Position numbers and translations under genes: made by a program. From assembly GCF_014822185.1 (NCBI RefSeq), contig NZ_QVLR01000089.1:1-64000 (forward strand): 64,000 bases of DNA, read 5' to 3'. Each line of letters begins with the position of its first letter. Position 1 is the stretch's first letter. Positions 25,818 to 34,036 of this stretch are shown piece by piece. The notes under the pieces were generated by a model. It worked only from the letters and a program-made list of their open reading frames with translations, was not told the origin of the DNA and did no database searches. Source of the DNA: Azoarcus sp. Aa7. Lineage in GTDB: Bacteria > Pseudomonadota > Gammaproteobacteria > Burkholderiales > Rhodocyclaceae.

Positions 25818-26779
25818 AGGGTAGCCATGCCCATTGCAAGTTGCTCTCGGACACGAGACCGAAGTTCGTCTGGACTAATCACAGTCACCGCTGGCACGTG
25901 CCTCAGGATGTCCATCGCAAGCTCCGTCGGATTGCTGTAAGGCACCCGCAGCCTGAAGCTCCCGTCGGGCAAGAACCGTCGTTCCTGGTCTGGATGCCAG
26001 ACCTCCCGGCTGACCCAACGTGCCCGCTCGGCCGTGAATTCCAGTTCGGCCCACTCCACCTCTTTACCCGCGAAGATGCCGTACCCACCGTCAAGCGTGG
26101 CCTGCATCTCGTCGTCTGGGATGTCGAGCGCCGCGTCGCTGCCGAGCGAGACCTCGCTGATCGCATCGAGCGCAAAACTGCGCAGTTCGTCCCTCAGGTG
26201 GCACCACGCGTCGAGATACCAGGCTTCGCGGTAGAAGGTGAGCCGCTGCGGCGACACTGCGCGGCGGATGGTTTCGTCGCGTGAGCGCACGTAGTGGTCG
26301 ATGACGAGGCGGCGGCGCTGCAGGACGCCCGCGGCGATCGGGGCGAAGTGCTTCGGGTCGTGCCGGCGTGCGGCTTGGTGATGGAAGCGGATGCGCTTCT
26401 CGACCGTGTCAGCCGGTATGTCGCCCTTGTCGAGCAGCGCACGTAGCCGTGCGAGGAGCGGTTCGACGTGCGGCGCAAGGAGGCCCGGCTCGAGATCCTT
26501 GAGCAGTTGCTGCATGGTCAGCAGGGCGTAGACCTCGGAGGCGTTGAACCACAGGCCGGGCAACTCGTAGCGGAGCCCGGTCTGGACCTTGTCGAAACGA
26601 TAACCGCCGGCCTCCCGGTCCCAGACGATCGGGGCATTGAAGCGCTCGCGCAGGTACTCGAGATCGCGCTTGAACGTCGCCAGCGAAACCTCCAGTGCCT
26701 CGAGAAAGTCTGCGACCGGCACGACATGGCGTTCATGCAGCAACCGGTCGATATGATAGAAGCGCTCCGTGCGGTCCAC
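25814..26779 (-). CDS. WYL-domain transcriptional regulator (YafY type)
   Basis: The 321-aa protein has an N-terminal DeoR-like helix-turn-helix (VADFLEALEVSLATFKRDLEYL, residues about 23-44). A WYL domain follows at about 140-235 (VIDHYVRSRDET, LTFYREAWYLDAWCHLRDELRSF) and the C-terminal WCX extension after it. A GTG start at 26779 is supported by GGAGGAG six bases upstream. WYL regulators bind single-stranded nucleic acid or nucleotides and commonly control defence operons. It sits 18 bp after the ADP-ribosylglycohydrolase gene and immediately before the giant ATPase, so it may control this whole minus-strand series. Confidence 0.9.
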   Translation of the reverse strand: MDRTERFYHIDRLLHERHVVPVADFLEALEVSLATFKRDLEYLRERFNAPIVWDREAGGYRFDKVQTGLRYELPGLWFNASEVYALLTMQQLLKDLEPGLLAPHVEPLLARLRALLDKGDIPADTVEKRIRFHHQAARRHDPKHFAPIAAGVLQRRRLVIDHYVRSRDETIRRAVSPQRLTFYREAWYLDAWCHLRDELRSFALDAISEVSLGSDAALDIPDDEMQATLDGGYGIFAGKEVEWAELEFTAERARWVSREVWHPDQERRFLPDGSFRLRVPYSNPTELAMDILRHVPAVTVISPDELRSRVREQLAMGMATL

Positions 26780-26797
26780 GCGATCTCCTCCCGTCGA

Positions 26798-27577
26798 TCA
26801 CACGAGCATACCGGCTTCCTGATAGAGATGGGTAAGGACCTCACGCATGTCATGCGGCAGACGCGCCCACCCCTGGTCGGCGATGTCGTCGGGAATGCCG
26901 AAGAGCGCTTCGGCGACGCCACCCGCGATCGCGGCCACCGTGTCGCTGTCGCCGCCGATCGAGATGGCGTTGCGGATCGCATCCTCGAAGCCGGTGGCCG
27001 TCAGGGCGCAGACCAGCGCCTGGGGGACGGTCTCCTGGCAGGTTTCGTTGAAACGGTAGTCCGGTCGGATCTCGTCGACGCTGCGGTCGAGGTTGTAGCC
27101 GAAGCGCTCGGTGATGGCAACGCGGATGTTGTGGGGGGCCACCCGCTGCCGCGCGAGAAAGATCGCCAGCGCGGTGGCTTGCGCGCCCCTGATCCCATCC
27201 GGGTGGTTGTGCGTCACGGCCGTGACCTTGTGCGCCAGTGCGAGAGTCGACTCCACGCTGTCGGCGAGCAGTCCGGCGGGCGCGACGCGCATGGCCGCGC
27301 CGTTGCCATAGCTGCCGTAGGGCGCCATGTCGTCGGAGGCGAGCCAGAGCGCGAAGCGCTGGCCCCATCCGCCGTTTTCCCAATAGCGGCGCCCCCAGTC
27401 CTTCAGCGCCGCGGCGGGATCGCGATCGTGGATGAGGGCATCGGCGACCGCAATCGTGCAGACCGTGTCGTCGGTGTAGAAGGTCTTTTCGTGAAAGAAG
27501 GGCTGGAAAGTCTTGGCCCGGAAATTGTGGAACTCGTACACCGAGCCCACGATGTCGCCGATGATGGCACCGAGCAT
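26798..27577 (-). CDS. ADP-ribosylglycohydrolase family protein
   Basis: The 259-aa product carries the DraG/ARH signature: LGAIIGDIVGS (2-12), FYTDDT with T35-D36-D37 for the first metal-site ligands, GNGAAMR (91-97) and GGDSDT (208-213) with the second set of Asp/Thr ligands. These enzymes remove ADP-ribose from modified proteins or nucleic acid. The start has AGAGGAG seven bases upstream. It lies between a broken DUF4258-like gene and a WYL regulator. No ADP-ribosyltransferase was found nearby, so its substrate is unknown. All metal ligands seem intact. Confidence 0.92.
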   Translation of the reverse strand: MLGAIIGDIVGSVYEFHNFRAKTFQPFFHEKTFYTDDTVCTIAVADALIHDRDPAAALKDWGRRYWENGGWGQRFALWLASDDMAPYGSYGNGAAMRVAPAGLLADSVESTLALAHKVTAVTHNHPDGIRGAQATALAIFLARQRVAPHNIRVAITERFGYNLDRSVDEIRPDYRFNETCQETVPQALVCALTATGFEDAIRNAISIGGDSDTVAAIAGGVAEALFGIPDDIADQGWARLPHDMREVLTHLYQEAGMLV

Positions 27578-27589
27578 GATGGACTCCTC

Positions 27590-27873
27590 TCAGTTGCGGT
27601 TGATGCGTTTGTGTGCGATGCCCCACGGTGAGCACGGTTCCGCCGCTATCGACCACGGCGTAGACGTCGAGGGCCTTGCCGATGCGCTGGAACGTGACCT
27701 CGCCCACCGTGCGTCGTACGCGGCCCTTGCCGCGATGGTCGAGATAGACGAGCTTCGCCCCATGCTTGTCATACTGGTGTGCGCCGAAGCGTATTAGGAG
27801 GCAGGACGTCTTCGGGAATGCCGCGCTGGCGCAGTCGGCGGTGGGCATGCTGGGTCAGCATCTGTTTTGGCAT
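27590..27873 (-). pseudogene. DUF4258-like gene with two frameshifts
   Basis: Three frames together rebuild one DUF4258-type protein. From the ATG at 27873 comes MPKQMLTQHAHRRLRQRGIP. In a second frame comes FGAHQYDKHGAKLVYLDHRG, then VYAVVDSGGTVLTVGHR. In a third comes HKRINRN and a stop at 27590. The family typically runs H-A-x-x-R-M-x-x-R-G-I, then VYFD, then TVGHR and RINR, so the order fits. The span is 284 bp, which is not a multiple of three. Either the gene is dead or the assembly has two single-base errors. It precedes the ADP-ribosylglycohydrolase gene by 12 bp. Confidence 0.65.
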
Positions 27874-27910
27874 TGGGCGTCTCCCGGACCAGGCAATGAC
27901 AACATTATCC

Positions 27911-27945
27911 CGCCGCAGTAGCTCAAGGAATGAGCTACTGCGGCG
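27911..27945. terminator. 15-bp perfect hairpin after the VWA gene
   Basis: CGCCGCAGTAGCTCA at 27911-27925 and its exact complement at 27931-27945 enclose AGGAA. The hairpin lies 49 bp past the VWA stop on the minus strand. No T run follows, so it may be a weak terminator, an mRNA-stabilising stem or a dispersed palindrome. Confidence 0.55.
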
Positions 27946-27993
27946 AGGCGGGGCGAATCGCCGAGCGCGGATCGCGACGCGTCGATTCAGTTC

Positions 27994-29355
27994 CTACTTC
28001 CGGTCCTCCTCGGGACGCTGTTCAAACTGTGCCTTGCCTTGCGCACGCTTGCGCCGCAGGAAGCTCGGCGCCGCCGCCTCGGTCGCCATGTCGAAATTCA
28101 GTTCCTCCTTGGCGGAGACCCGTGCCGCCATCCTGCGGCTCGAGTACATCGCCTCCTTGCGGAAGCGCGCCGTGTCCATCTCGCTCGCAAGTTCGGCGAT
28201 CACGTCGAGGACTTCCATGACCCACGGATGGTCGGCGAAGCGCTTGCGGCCTTCGGCGATCATCTTGTGGATCGTCTCCCAGTCCCCGCACTCCGCTGCC
28301 GCCCGCGCCTCGGCCAGGAACTTGCCCGCCTCGAGTTCGGTGAGCCGCGTGACGACCAGCGGATCGGCGAGCAGCGCGTCCCAGGCCTGCGGCGACAGCA
28401 CCTTGCTCACCAGCGTGGCGTCCGCCATGGCGATCGGCAGCCCGTCCGGCGTGCTCGCCGTGACGCCTGCCTGAAGGAGGACATTGCCGGACTCCAGTGC
28501 CAGTGCGGCCGGAATCTCGAGTTCCAGCAGCACCCACGCTTCGGCGCCATATGGAACGTCCGGCAGACGGATGAGCGGGAAGCCTTCGCGCTCATCGACC
28601 ACGTAGTCGTTGAGCAGCCGGATGCCCACCCCGTTCGACGCCGACAAGGCGAGGCGAACCTGGCGGGCGTACAGACTCGAAATGAAATCGAACTCCTCCG
28701 CGAAGGGCTCGAAAAGATCCGCTGCGGTGTATCCGTAGTAGTGGTTGCCGCCGCCGCGCCGACCCATCTCCACCATCAGGTCCTCGTTGAAGTCGCGGCC
28801 CAGTCCGTAGGTCGAGGTGGTCACGCCCTTTTCGGCGGTCTGGGCGCAGAACGCGGCGATTTCCGCGGGCTCCAGCGTTTCGCCAGTGTTGGCGTTGCCA
28901 TCCGAGAGGAGAATGACCCGGGCAAGCGCCGCTTCCGGGGCGGTGTCGAGAAGCGAGGCGACGCCCGCCTTCCAGCCGCCGCAGAGCTCGGTCGAGCCTC
29001 CTGAACGGATCTGCGCGAGGGCGGCGTGGAGCGCGCTGCGATTGCCCACCGGTTTGGCCGGCACCAGGGTTTTGACCTTGTCGTCAAAGACGACGAGCGA
29101 CGCGACGTCCGTCGGGTCGAGGCGGTCGATGATGTGGCGCGCGCAGCGCGCAGCCTGCATGAGCGGTTCGCCCGACATGGATCCCGAGCGGTCGATCACG
29201 AGCGACAGGTGATAGGGCTTACGGGGTGCCGCAGCAGCCGGGCCGGCGTCGGGAGCCTGCACGCGCACCAGCACGGGCAGCTTCTGCGCCACGCCGTCGA
29301 TGAGGGCCGGCTTGAGAGGGGTGATCAGAATCTGCGGAATATTGTTGTTGGTCAT
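27994..29355 (-). CDS. VWA-domain protein
   Basis: The 453-aa product has a von Willebrand A domain at about 45-225 with an intact metal-ion-dependent adhesion site: VIDRSGSMS (D55, S57, S59), a conserved Thr in GGSTELCGGW, and Asp in LLSDGNANTG. The remainder is a beta-rich middle domain and a charged helical tail. No signal peptide or membrane segment is seen, so it is probably cytosolic. The start is supported by GGAG eight bases upstream. Cytosolic VWA proteins often act with ATPases. Here it leads the minus-strand series that includes the ADP-ribosylglycohydrolase, WYL regulator, giant GHKL ATPase and SNF2 helicase, although a hairpin separates it from the rest. Confidence 0.87.
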   Translation of the reverse strand: MTNNNIPQILITPLKPALIDGVAQKLPVLVRVQAPDAGPAAAAPRKPYHLSLVIDRSGSMSGEPLMQAARCARHIIDRLDPTDVASLVVFDDKVKTLVPAKPVGNRSALHAALAQIRSGGSTELCGGWKAGVASLLDTAPEAALARVILLSDGNANTGETLEPAEIAAFCAQTAEKGVTTSTYGLGRDFNEDLMVEMGRRGGGNHYYGYTAADLFEPFAEEFDFISSLYARQVRLALSASNGVGIRLLNDYVVDEREGFPLIRLPDVPYGAEAWVLLELEIPAALALESGNVLLQAGVTASTPDGLPIAMADATLVSKVLSPQAWDALLADPLVVTRLTELEAGKFLAEARAAAECGDWETIHKMIAEGRKRFADHPWVMEVLDVIAELASEMDTARFRKEAMYSSRRMAARVSAKEELNFDMATEAAAPSFLRRKRAQGKAQFEQRPEEDRK

Positions 29356-30322
29356 CTCGTCATCTCCCGTTCTGCCGGCGCCATTGCCGGCAATCGATTA
29401 GACGATACCGGGCAGCAGGCTCATGGGGTGAGCCTGCCCGCGGAGGCCTGGAGATGGTTGAGGGCGAGTGCGCGAATTTGCAGTGATGCCCCTACGCGCT
29501 AATTTGAGAACACAGCTTGCGGGCACGATCCAACTGAAGCTAAAGCGTCGCCGCCTCCATGCCTCGGTGAGGCCGGCCACGCCGATCAGACAGGGGCGAG
29601 GAGCAGTAGATGGTCATCACCGAGTGGGGCGAACCCGACCTGCCGACGAAATTGTCCGAGGCTGTCACTTTGCGTTCCACAATTTTCTGTTTGAGTCGGT
29701 ACAAATACGTTGAAATATTGGTAGACGTAGGTCTGCACGAAATTACCAAAACAGCCTCAACATACTGACTCTCGAGACGAATGATTATTAAGTCAGGAAT
29801 GTACGATCCTTACATCGCCCCTGCCGCGAAAGAAATCTTCAAAAGCCGTTTCGATCAACGAAAGCATAATTCCTGCAGTCAACGCGTCTAACTTAAGGCA
29901 GATACAAGAAATTTTTTCCAATATTCGGAGCCAAAGACGCATGAAATTTATTTACATGCAATCGATACTGAATTAGGATTAATTTTGTCGCTGTGACTGT
30001 ACGACCCGCGGAAGGTTCACAATTGGAAACCCGGGTAGGAACATCGCTAGTGACACCTGTCTGTTCATGCGTCGGCCACTGACGGTTGTAGGGAAGGTAG
30101 TCTTCCAACCAGTTTACGCTCACGATCCGACAGACAGTTAAAACGCTGGAAGGATGGAATCGGCATACCAGCGACGGAGGGCTAGAGGGGGACCCGGCCG
30201 AGGCACAGCGCGTGCGAACCCCCGAGGGCAGGTAAGCGCAATATCCTGTCACCTGCGGCGAAAATTTTCGCACAGGCGAAGCAATCCCGCCTTTAGGCGG
30301 GATTAGGGAGAGCTTTGGCTTT
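29356..30322. other. Gene-free, partly AT-rich 970-bp stretch
   Basis: No supported gene was found. Two hairpins occur: GCAGGCTCA/TGAGCCTGC at 29415-29437, in the leader of the VWA gene, and AATCCCGCC/GGCGGGATT at 30283-30304. The part from about 29690 to 29980 is clearly richer in A and T than its neighbours and may hold the VWA promoter or be acquired DNA. A 206-codon open frame on the minus strand across 29893-30513 looks accidental. Confidence 0.5.
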
Positions 30323-30323
30323 T

Positions 30324-30375
30324 GCTCACAAAGACAGCCAGAAAGAAGAGAGAGGTGAAACCTCTCTCTAAAAGC
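30324..30375. repeat. Left copy of 52-bp inverted repeat
   Basis: The copy begins GCTCACAAAGACAGCC and continues through a hairpin of AGAGAGAGGT and ACCTCTCTCT. The same sequence, reversed and with two or three changes, occurs at 30946-30998. The inner hairpin could terminate transcription. The pair encloses the MbcA/ParS-like gene. Confidence 0.8.
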
Positions 30376-30562
30376 AAAAGACAAAGCAACGTAATATGTG
30401 TTCTTTTGTTCGATAGCTTCCGGCTTTTTGAAAGCATTGTCATGCATAACACACTGCATGTGTGAAAGGCTGACGAAACACGGACTGTTTGGTAATCGAC
30501 CCGCGGCCAACAATAGGCGCTACGGACCAAATGCTATCATGCTCAAAACGGAGGATAAGGCT

Positions 30563-30760
30563 ATGACTGAATCCGATATCGAACACGTTAGAGCCCTTGC
30601 GCGTGAGGTTTGGAATGATCCTGAGTTGGGCGATCGCTGGCTTATTACGCCGCATACGCAACTTCACGGTCGTCGACCGGCTGACTTGCTCGAAACGAGC
30701 AACGGCGTCACCCGCGTCGAAGCATTACTCAGGGCGCTTTTCTACGGGCTTCCAAACTAG
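30563..30760 (+). CDS. MbcA/ParS/Xre-type toxin-binding domain protein (orphan antitoxin-like)
   Basis: The 65-aa product, from an ATG with GGAGG eight bases upstream, matches the C-terminal toxin-binding domain of MbcA/ParS/Xre antitoxins: WLITPHTQLHGRRPADLL (residues about 20-37), then a G-V-x-x-V-E-x-L-L-x-x-L-x-x-G pattern. It lacks the N-terminal helix-turn-helix of full antitoxins, and no RES-type toxin gene is beside it. It may be a solitary antitoxin, a remnant, or a decoy that neutralises incoming toxins. It is the only gene inside a 675-bp unit bounded by inverted repeats. A TATCAT hexamer in an extended -10 context lies about 30 bp upstream. Confidence 0.75.
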   Translation: MTESDIEHVRALAREVWNDPELGDRWLITPHTQLHGRRPADLLETSNGVTRVEALLRALFYGLPN

Positions 30761-30945
30761 CAATTGGGGCACCTTCCCCTTACGCAGCTCACGTCGTCGT
30801 TCGCACGCCTGTCCGCACCGTAATTAATTCCCACAACTTCCCATCGCCCCGACCCGGGACGCCACAGGAATACCTCGCTTTCGTTGGCCACCAGAGCGCA
30901 AAGGTGCGCTGCGTTATTTGAGCGTCCGAGGAGATCTAAATCTCG

Positions 30946-30998
30946 GCTTTCTAGAGAGAGGTTTCGCCTCTCTCTTCTTTCTGGCTGTCGTTGTGAGC
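30946..30998. repeat. Right copy of 52-bp inverted repeat
   Basis: This is the reverse complement of the repeat at 30324-30375. It contains the hairpin AGAGAGAGG/CCTCTCTCT followed by CTTTCTGGCTGTCG and ends in TTGTGAGC. No target-site duplication could be seen outside the two copies. Confidence 0.8.
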
Positions 30999-31043
30999 CA
31001 TAGACTTAATCAGTTCGATCCGCTGGAGTTGACCACGTGACGC

Positions 31044-32153
31044 TCAAAGTCGACTGCCTTTTCCCGTGATGAAGTCGAATGAAAAGACGTGTTCAACAGG
31101 GTTTCGCCCGCACTGTCCGACTAACCGCCCCCGATGAATCCGACGTCCGTTTTCGATCGTGACATCCCCTCCGCAGACGGGGCACGTTCCCGTGTAGCGC
31201 AACATGCGCAAGACGCGGTCTTCGCCTTCCCGGCGGAGCACCAGAATGTGACCCAGCGGTAGCGTTAATTCGAGAAACGTTGGTGCACGCAGGACTCGGT
31301 TGTTTATGAGCAGGAAAAACGGACGACTGATCGACCCGACGACTCCAGCCATGACTACGCCCAGAAGGGTCCACTGCAGAATCGTTCGGAGCGGAAGGTC
31401 GGACATCCATATCATAAGCAGCAGCCAGCCCAGAAACCCCGCGATCACCAGCGCAATGACTATCGGAGCAATGATGAGTGCTACTCGCCACCCGAGTAGA
31501 GAAAGGCGTAGGGGGCGCTTGATCCACGGAATCGGGTGAACCTCGATCTCCTCCAGATAGTCAATCTCGGCTGCTTGCGTTCGCATCTGGGCGACGAGCT
31601 CGGCGGCATGGGCATCCCCGCGCTCTGGCACCTCAATATGCTCGACAGAAAGCCCATAACCCTTCGTCGCCCCAACTTTCGTTGAGACAAGATAGACCTT
31701 CCCAGCTACACCCGCCTTGGCAGCTCTGGAACATAGGTTTTCGCAGATTCTCCAGAAGTTCTCTTCCAGCCCCCTCCATGCGTTAGCAAACTTCTTCCGA
31801 CCGGTTTCCCCATCATCTGACCACCACTGCGCATCGGTCAGCCCCTCCAACGAGGCTGCCTTTCCCCGTAACACCTCGGCTGTGAACTTCGGAGCCGGAT
31901 CGCCAGCACAGGCCATTTCAGCCGTGAGCATGGAAACGGCAGCCAGCAATACGATCCAGTCTTCCTTCCAACCACTATCACGTAGGCCGAACGCGGCCTC
32001 CCGTGCGATCTCGGATGTGCGAGCTAGCAACTCCGCCCGCACTGCAAGGTCTTTGTAATCAGTAGCTTCCGAATTGTTCCCAGAATCTTCCCGGGAACTT
32101 CCCTCGTTTGTCAGCCGCTCGGCGTCGAGGATGGGTGCGTCCTCAGCACTCAT
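31044..32153 (-). CDS. Membrane protein with two central helices and a C-terminal zinc-finger-like tail
   Basis: Start chosen at the ATG at 32153, which has GGAG seven bases upstream; an upstream TTG is less likely. The 369-aa product has an acidic cytosolic N-terminal half. Two hydrophobic segments follow at about 225-255 (LIIAPIVIALVIAGFLGWLL) and 265-290, joined by a short loop. After them comes a C-terminal domain with CPVCGGDV and a later C-G-R pattern that may bind zinc. I do not recognise the family. It is divergent from a CoiA-like nuclease gene with only 11 bp between start codons, so the two are probably co-regulated. A membrane effector working with a nuclease is one possibility. 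Confidence 0.65.
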   Translation of the reverse strand: MSAEDAPILDAERLTNEGSSREDSGNNSEATDYKDLAVRAELLARTSEIAREAAFGLRDSGWKEDWIVLLAAVSMLTAEMACAGDPAPKFTAEVLRGKAASLEGLTDAQWWSDDGETGRKKFANAWRGLEENFWRICENLCSRAAKAGVAGKVYLVSTKVGATKGYGLSVEHIEVPERGDAHAAELVAQMRTQAAEIDYLEEIEVHPIPWIKRPLRLSLLGWRVALIIAPIVIALVIAGFLGWLLLMIWMSDLPLRTILQWTLLGVVMAGVVGSISRPFFLLINNRVLRAPTFLELTLPLGHILVLRREGEDRVLRMLRYTGTCPVCGGDVTIENGRRIHRGRLVGQCGRNPVEHVFSFDFITGKGSRL

Positions 32154-32164
32154 GGAGCACTCCA
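32154..32164. promoter_or_regulatory. Shared palindromic ribosome site between divergent starts
   Basis: The 11 bases between the two divergent ATG codons contain the palindrome GGAGCACTCC. Read on the plus strand its GGAG serves the CoiA-like gene. Read on the minus strand the other GGAG serves the membrane-protein gene. Promoters for each must lie inside the opposite coding region, so the transcripts overlap. Confidence 0.65.
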
Positions 32165-33337
32165 ATGAAAAATGACGAAGGCCTCGATTTTGCCCGATCC
32201 AGAACGACCGGTCGCATGGTCGATATCACAATGGTTGCGCGTGGTCTTGCCTGTGATTGTGTTTGTCCCGACTGCGGCGCGACGCTGCAAGCGAGAAAAG
32301 GGCGGAAGTATCGCCACTACTTTGCACACCACGCCGGCGGTACGAATGTCGGCACCTGCACGGGAGGGCGAGAAAGTTCGCTCCATGCAGCCGCCCGCCA
32401 AGTCATCGCTGATTGGAACTTCATCGAGTTGCCTGCACTACTCGTCGAGGAAGGCGGGCGGCAGGGCGCGGTCCCGGGACGAATCATGCCGATCCTGCGC
32501 TCCGAACTTCCAGACGATCATGGCGGCAGGTCGTACTGGGGTAAAGGCATGGTTCGGCCGGATGTCGTTCTTCATGGCGACTCCGAGCAGATTTGGTGCG
32601 AAGTGCTTGCCACGCACACAGTTGACGACCAGAAGGAGGCGCGACTCAAGGCTCGCAATATCTCGACGCTGGAGTTTGACCTATCTGAGATGCACCGGCA
32701 TGGTGGTTGGAACCTAGCTACGCTCTCACACGCACTGAAAACTGATAGTCGCATCCGCCGTTGGGTATTCCATAGCGGCGAAGAAAGCCTTCGACAGCGG
32801 CTCCGGGCAGAGAACCGTGCAGCGGACGCACTCCGAAGGTTCGCCTTTGCATCGAGGGATGCGAGCACCAGCTCGATACTCGATGGTCCTGAACCAGCCG
32901 TTGAGGAAGATTCCGACCTCAACCTATTCGACGACGGCGAGCTTGTTTTTCATCCGTCCTTCGGCTTGATTCCGAAGAACTCCGACAAGCGGCGCATTTT
33001 CATCGAGCGCTCATACGCGGAACCGAAGACTTATCGCTATCCGGACGCTGTTGCGTATTTGCGGCGCCACCCTCATGGACAAGACTCGTGTCTCGTAACC
33101 TTCGGGAGTAGCGGGCCCCTCACCAGAGTCAGTGAATACGGCGCCGCCCTGTCTGACTTCACACGGTCCAAAGGCTTGAACTCGGTCTACTTCGGCATTG
33201 CCGACTTCCGTCAAGTTCGCGGCAAGGACAGCTATGCTCTTCTTGACCGCTTTCTGACGTCGCTAGAGGTACAGGACTCGCCCTTGGAAGATCGCCCTCA
33301 GGGTGCCTTGGCTAACCGCGATGCCACACCGTGCTAG
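32165..33337 (+). CDS. CoiA-like nuclease-domain protein
   Basis: Start at the ATG at 32165 with GGAG seven bases upstream, giving 390 aa. Residues 11-25 (RSRTTGRMVDITMVA) and the zinc-finger-like CVCPDCGATLQARKGRKYRHYFAHH (Cys34, Cys37, then His51 and His55) are the N-terminal signature of competence-CoiA-like proteins. The region around MVRPDVVLHGDSEQIWCEVL, followed by KARNISTLEFDLSE, fits the D...(E/Q)xK-type nuclease core of this family. The C-terminal 150 residues were not recognised. Such proteins occur in defence and conjugative loci. It is divergent from the membrane protein gene described above. Confidence 0.7.
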   Translation: MKNDEGLDFARSRTTGRMVDITMVARGLACDCVCPDCGATLQARKGRKYRHYFAHHAGGTNVGTCTGGRESSLHAAARQVIADWNFIELPALLVEEGGRQGAVPGRIMPILRSELPDDHGGRSYWGKGMVRPDVVLHGDSEQIWCEVLATHTVDDQKEARLKARNISTLEFDLSEMHRHGGWNLATLSHALKTDSRIRRWVFHSGEESLRQRLRAENRAADALRRFAFASRDASTSSILDGPEPAVEEDSDLNLFDDGELVFHPSFGLIPKNSDKRRIFIERSYAEPKTYRYPDAVAYLRRHPHGQDSCLVTFGSSGPLTRVSEYGAALSDFTRSKGLNSVYFGIADFRQVRGKDSYALLDRFLTSLEVQDSPLEDRPQGALANRDATPC

Positions 33338-33541
33338 CGGTACAGGAGTCATAAAGGTACGGTACGCGCCAAGAATATTGACTCGCGACAACTTTATCAG
33401 TTTGATCGCAAAAGCTTTTATGTCGGCCGTACCGCCACTAGAATCTGTCATCAATTAGGTCCGCTGCGTGGGCTCCGCCTCGTCTCTTCGGGGACGTTTT
33501 AGTCTTCGCGGGAACCTGAATCCGCGTTTAGGGTGGAACTG

Positions 33542-33802
33542 GTGACGAAAGAGATCATCTCCGAGCAGGAATGTGCTGACTTGGTCGGCTCAGACATTAA
33601 AACGATACGTCGGGCTCGTTTGCGGAATGAGCCGATTTTCCCGTACGTCATGGTCGGCGACATGGCGAAGTATTCACGCTCGGTCGTCCTCGGACAGTTC
33701 GCGATCTGGCCGGATCAAAAGGCAAACACAACATGCGCCGGTACACCGGCACTTGAGCCCTGCGCTCAACGCAAGCCCGGCCGGCCACGCAAGGTCGTGT
33801 AA
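33542..33802 (+). CDS. Small helix-turn-helix protein with AT-hook-like tail
   Basis: The frame is open from GTG at 33533 or 33542; I favour 33542 because GGTGGA precedes it. The product of about 86 aa begins with a helix-turn-helix of excisionase/MerR type (SEQECADLVGSDIKTIRRARL, then a wing with FPYVMVGDMAKYSRSVV). It ends in a KPGRPRK motif, which is an AT-hook core. This combination suggests a DNA-binding regulator or recombination directionality factor. It stands alone between the CoiA-like gene and the TPR-like gene. The family assignment is tentative. Confidence 0.6.
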   Translation: MTKEIISEQECADLVGSDIKTIRRARLRNEPIFPYVMVGDMAKYSRSVVLGQFAIWPDQKANTTCAGTPALEPCAQRKPGRPRKVV

Positions 33803-34036
33803 TAGTAGCCCGGCGCACATCTGACAGGACAGGTGAGTCAAGGTAATGTCGATGAGACTGCTCGGCCGGCTCGCCCCCTTGCTCGAGACCGCGATCCGAT
33901 CAAGGTGACATCAACAACGGCTCACCTGAAAAAGCGACAATGGCATTAAGATGCTCTCTGACTAAGGCCTGCCCTCAACGCCCACGCTCGGGTTGCGCAC
34001 GGATGGGCGTCCAGAGAGATGGTACCGACCCGCCAC

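Noticed and set aside
29893-30513. A 206-codon minus-strand open frame
   Set aside because: It crosses two hairpins and one inverted repeat, has low-complexity Ser/Pro runs and no recognisable fold or ribosome site.
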